A stretch of 64,000 nt of DNA from Parvibaculum lavamentivorans DS-1 (GTDB lineage: Bacteria; Pseudomonadota; Alphaproteobacteria; Parvibaculales; Parvibaculaceae): assembly GCF_000017565.1 (NCBI RefSeq), contig NC_009719.1, positions 2,463,001 through 2,527,000 on the forward strand. Reading direction: 5' to 3'. The notes below the pieces were generated by a model. The model made no database searches, was not told the origin of the DNA, and worked only from the letters and a program-made list of their open reading frames with translations. Position numbers and translations under genes: made by a program. Each line of letters starts with the position of its first letter. Positions within the stretch are counted from its first letter, which is position 1. This document shows positions 62,180 to 64,000 of the stretch, in pieces.

Positions 62180-64000
62180 CCAGGAAACCGCGCCTTTGCG
62201 AGGTTCATAATACGACTTTCGAGGTCATCGAGAGTTCCGACGGAAAGGTTGATCCCCTTCTCATCGCGGACAACATCGAAGAAATAATCGTCGATCGCAT
62301 TGCGTATCTTGTTCTGGGCCAGGTCATTGGACCAGACATCGACGATGTGGTGCTCCTTGATGATATCGATGATTGCAAGGGCGATGCCGGCCACTTCATC
62401 TTCCTCCATCGCACGGCCATCGGCGAATATCATGGTTCCCTCAAGGACACCGAAGAACGCCTGCCCATCGTCGTTGCCCTTGATCACCTCCGGAACCGTG
62501 CGTCCGCGATATTTGCGGGCAATCTTGCTTGAAAGATCGACCACACTAGCGAGATACTCGCGCTCCGATATTCGCCTCGCCCGATAGTCCCGAATGGTTT
62601 CTTCCAGGAGTTCCGAGAACCGCATGTAGAAGGTCGGGTCTTCCTCCATCTTTTCGGTGATAACCCGGCGAGTGGCGCTCGCAATCCGATCAGCCCTCGA
62701 CGCCTCGGATACACCCTTATCGTCGACAACAGCCTTTAGTGCGTCGGGATCGTTGATATTGACCATTTCGATGATGGTCTCTGCCGGCATGGCGACGACA
62801 TGATCGTCGAGGAGCTTCTGTATCTTCGGCTCGAATTCGGTGACGTCGACTGTCTCCTGATAGCGCAGCTGGACCGACCGCCGCAATTCCGTGAACTGCC
62901 TCCAGTCCCGCTTCATGGTCTCGACCCTGGCTTCGTCGAAGACGTCGAAAAGCTTGTCCGATGACAGCGACATGTGAAGACACCGGCTGAAGGCACGCAA
63001 CCTTTCGTAAAACTCGTTCCTGATAGCTTCGTCACCGAGGAACTGCTCGAATTGCTCCATATCCTTCTTGTTTCTCACCGACTTGAACAAGTCCCAGAGC
63101 CGGTCATGCACGTGCGGAAGCTTGCGGATCTGTTCGCGGACGTCATGAACGGCACCAATGAGATCGGCGTCTTCATATCCCTCGAAGGCGCTATAGGTCG
63201 TCAGCGCAGCATCGAGTTCGCCTAGCAGGCCCTCATAGTCGATGATGAATCCGAATTCCTTCTCAGTCCCATCCTCTTCATAGAGCCGGTTAACACGCGC
63301 TATAGCCTGCAGGAGGTTATGCTCGCGAAGCGTCTTGCAGACATAGAGTACTGTGTTGCGAGGTGCATCGAAGCCGGTGAGGAGCTTCGACACAACTATC
63401 AGGATTTCCGGATCCCCGGATCCTTTGAAGGCTTCGGTAATCTGCCTGTTATACTCGTCCTCGTTCCTGTAGCGCGCCATCATGCGTGTCCAGAACGCAC
63501 GAACGATATCCTTCGACTCGCGATCCACCTCCTCGTTGCCTTCGTTTTCATCAGGCGCCGAGATAATGATTTCGCTCGTCACATGGCCGATTTCGTCCAG
63601 CACTTCCTTGAAGCGAACGGCGGCCGCCTTTGAGGGAGCAACGAGCTGCGCCTTGAACCCGGTGCCCTGCCAGTGCTGACGGTAGTGCTCTGAAATGTCG
63701 AAAGCCTTGGCCCGGATCGCCTGGCCGGTCTTCGACAGCGCGTCGGTGCGAGAGAATTTGCGCTTTAGATCGGCCTTTTGACTCTTGCTGAGGCCCTCGC
63801 TGATCTTTTCGAACCAGCGATCAATCACACCCGCATTCACCTGCTGCTCGACAAGCCGCCCTTCATAGAGCAGAGGCACAACCGCACGGTCTGCCACAGC
63901 TTCGTCGATCGGATACTTGTGAATCAGACCGCCAAAGGTCGCGAGAGTGTTCTTTTCCTTCTTCAGCAACGGCGTGCCGGTGAAGCCGATATAGCAAGCC
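62176..64000 (-). CDS. hsdR: type I restriction enzyme R subunit, C-terminal part (truncated by window edge)
   Basis: The frame runs off the right edge, so the nuclease and the first helicase domain lie outside. The visible 608 residues begin with CYIGFTGTPLLKKEKN (helicase motif III region). They continue with the second RecA-like domain, including the typical LIVVSKLLTGFDAPRNTVLYVCKTLREHNLLQAIARVNRLYE (motifs V and VI). The C-terminal helical region contacts the specificity and methylase subunits. Type I enzymes cut unmodified foreign DNA after ATP-driven translocation. hsdM and hsdS are expected beyond the window. The 3' end overlaps the YgjP-type gene by 4 bp. Confidence 0.93.
   Translation of the reverse strand, partial: ACYIGFTGTPLLKKEKNTLATFGGLIHKYPIDEAVADRAVVPLLYEGRLVEQQVNAGVIDRWFEKISEGLSKSQKADLKRKFSRTDALSKTGQAIRAKAFDISEHYRQHWQGTGFKAQLVAPSKAAAVRFKEVLDEIGHVTSEIIISAPDENEGNEEVDRESKDIVRAFWTRMMARYRNEDEYNRQITEAFKGSGDPEILIVVSKLLTGFDAPRNTVLYVCKTLREHNLLQAIARVNRLYEEDGTEKEFGFIIDYEGLLGELDAALTTYSAFEGYEDADLIGAVHDVREQIRKLPHVHDRLWDLFKSVRNKKDMEQFEQFLGDEAIRNEFYERLRAFSRCLHMSLSSDKLFDVFDEARVETMKRDWRQFTELRRSVQLRYQETVDVTEFEPKIQKLLDDHVVAMPAETIIEMVNINDPDALKAVVDDKGVSEASRADRIASATRRVITEKMEEDPTFYMRFSELLEETIRDYRARRISEREYLASVVDLSSKIARKYRGRTVPEVIKGNDDGQAFFGVLEGTMIFADGRAMEEDEVAGIALAIIDIIKEHHIVDVWSNDLAQNKIRNAIDDYFFDVVRDEKGINLSVGTLDDLESRIMNLAKARFPG

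Overview
The window is chromosomal DNA of a high-GC alphaproteobacterium. The evidence is the carA-carB-greA and yqeY-dnaG-rpoD gene order, a DnaG that has lost most zinc ligands, an ELM1-family protein, and Irr/ICE-like palindromes upstream of dps and a peroxiredoxin gene. A Parvibaculum- or Hyphomicrobiales-like genus is a guess from general resemblance, not something proved here.

Positions 1-31 kb are mostly ordinary chromosome. In order they hold: the start of a VIT-domain sortase-target protein (cut by the window edge), a glutathione S-transferase, a MocR-type regulator divergent from DUF1272 and flavin split-barrel genes, aspartate aminotransferase, an M48 lipoprotein peptidase, dps, a HAD phosphatase, a sulfotransferase, trxB, a 2-Cys peroxiredoxin, a TPR protein, a 659-residue unknown, a 2OG-Fe(II) oxygenase, an ELM1-like protein, an Lrp regulator, greA, carB, carA, yqeY, dnaG, rpoD, arsM, a DJ-1/PfpI-like exported protein and a SIMPL protein. 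Many units end in clear intrinsic terminators.

A tRNA with a CAU anticodon at 31.2 kb marks the start of accessory DNA. After a degenerate stretch and a TetR-like gene lies a complete insertion element, 32408-35381. It has imperfect terminal inverted repeats of about 40 bp, a 10-bp target duplication, a zinc-ribbon transposase-like gene, a partner gene and a structured non-coding end with a candidate small RNA. Next come a large autotransporter (35.4-40.8 kb), a divergent LuxR-type response regulator, and a hybrid histidine kinase convergent with that regulator.

Positions 43.4-49 kb hold small exported or membrane proteins of unknown function. One operon there contains a gene interrupted by an in-frame amber codon: 124 further sense codons follow and end in an ATGA overlap with the next gene.

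Positions 49.4-64 kb look like a defence island. A leftward set (DUF5677, a 35-residue ORF, a divergent nuclease-like protein, a 136-residue unknown) faces a rightward set (PD-(D/E)XK nuclease, a 229-residue protein with an ExK motif, AbiH, a short tyrosine recombinase). These are followed by a YhaO-YhaN (SbcD/SbcC-like) pair, an HNH-type protein, and a YgjP-type metallopeptidase overlapping a type I restriction hsdR gene that leaves the window. The least explained parts, and the best candidates for something new, are the insertion element and the divergent module at 49.4-54.1 kb.
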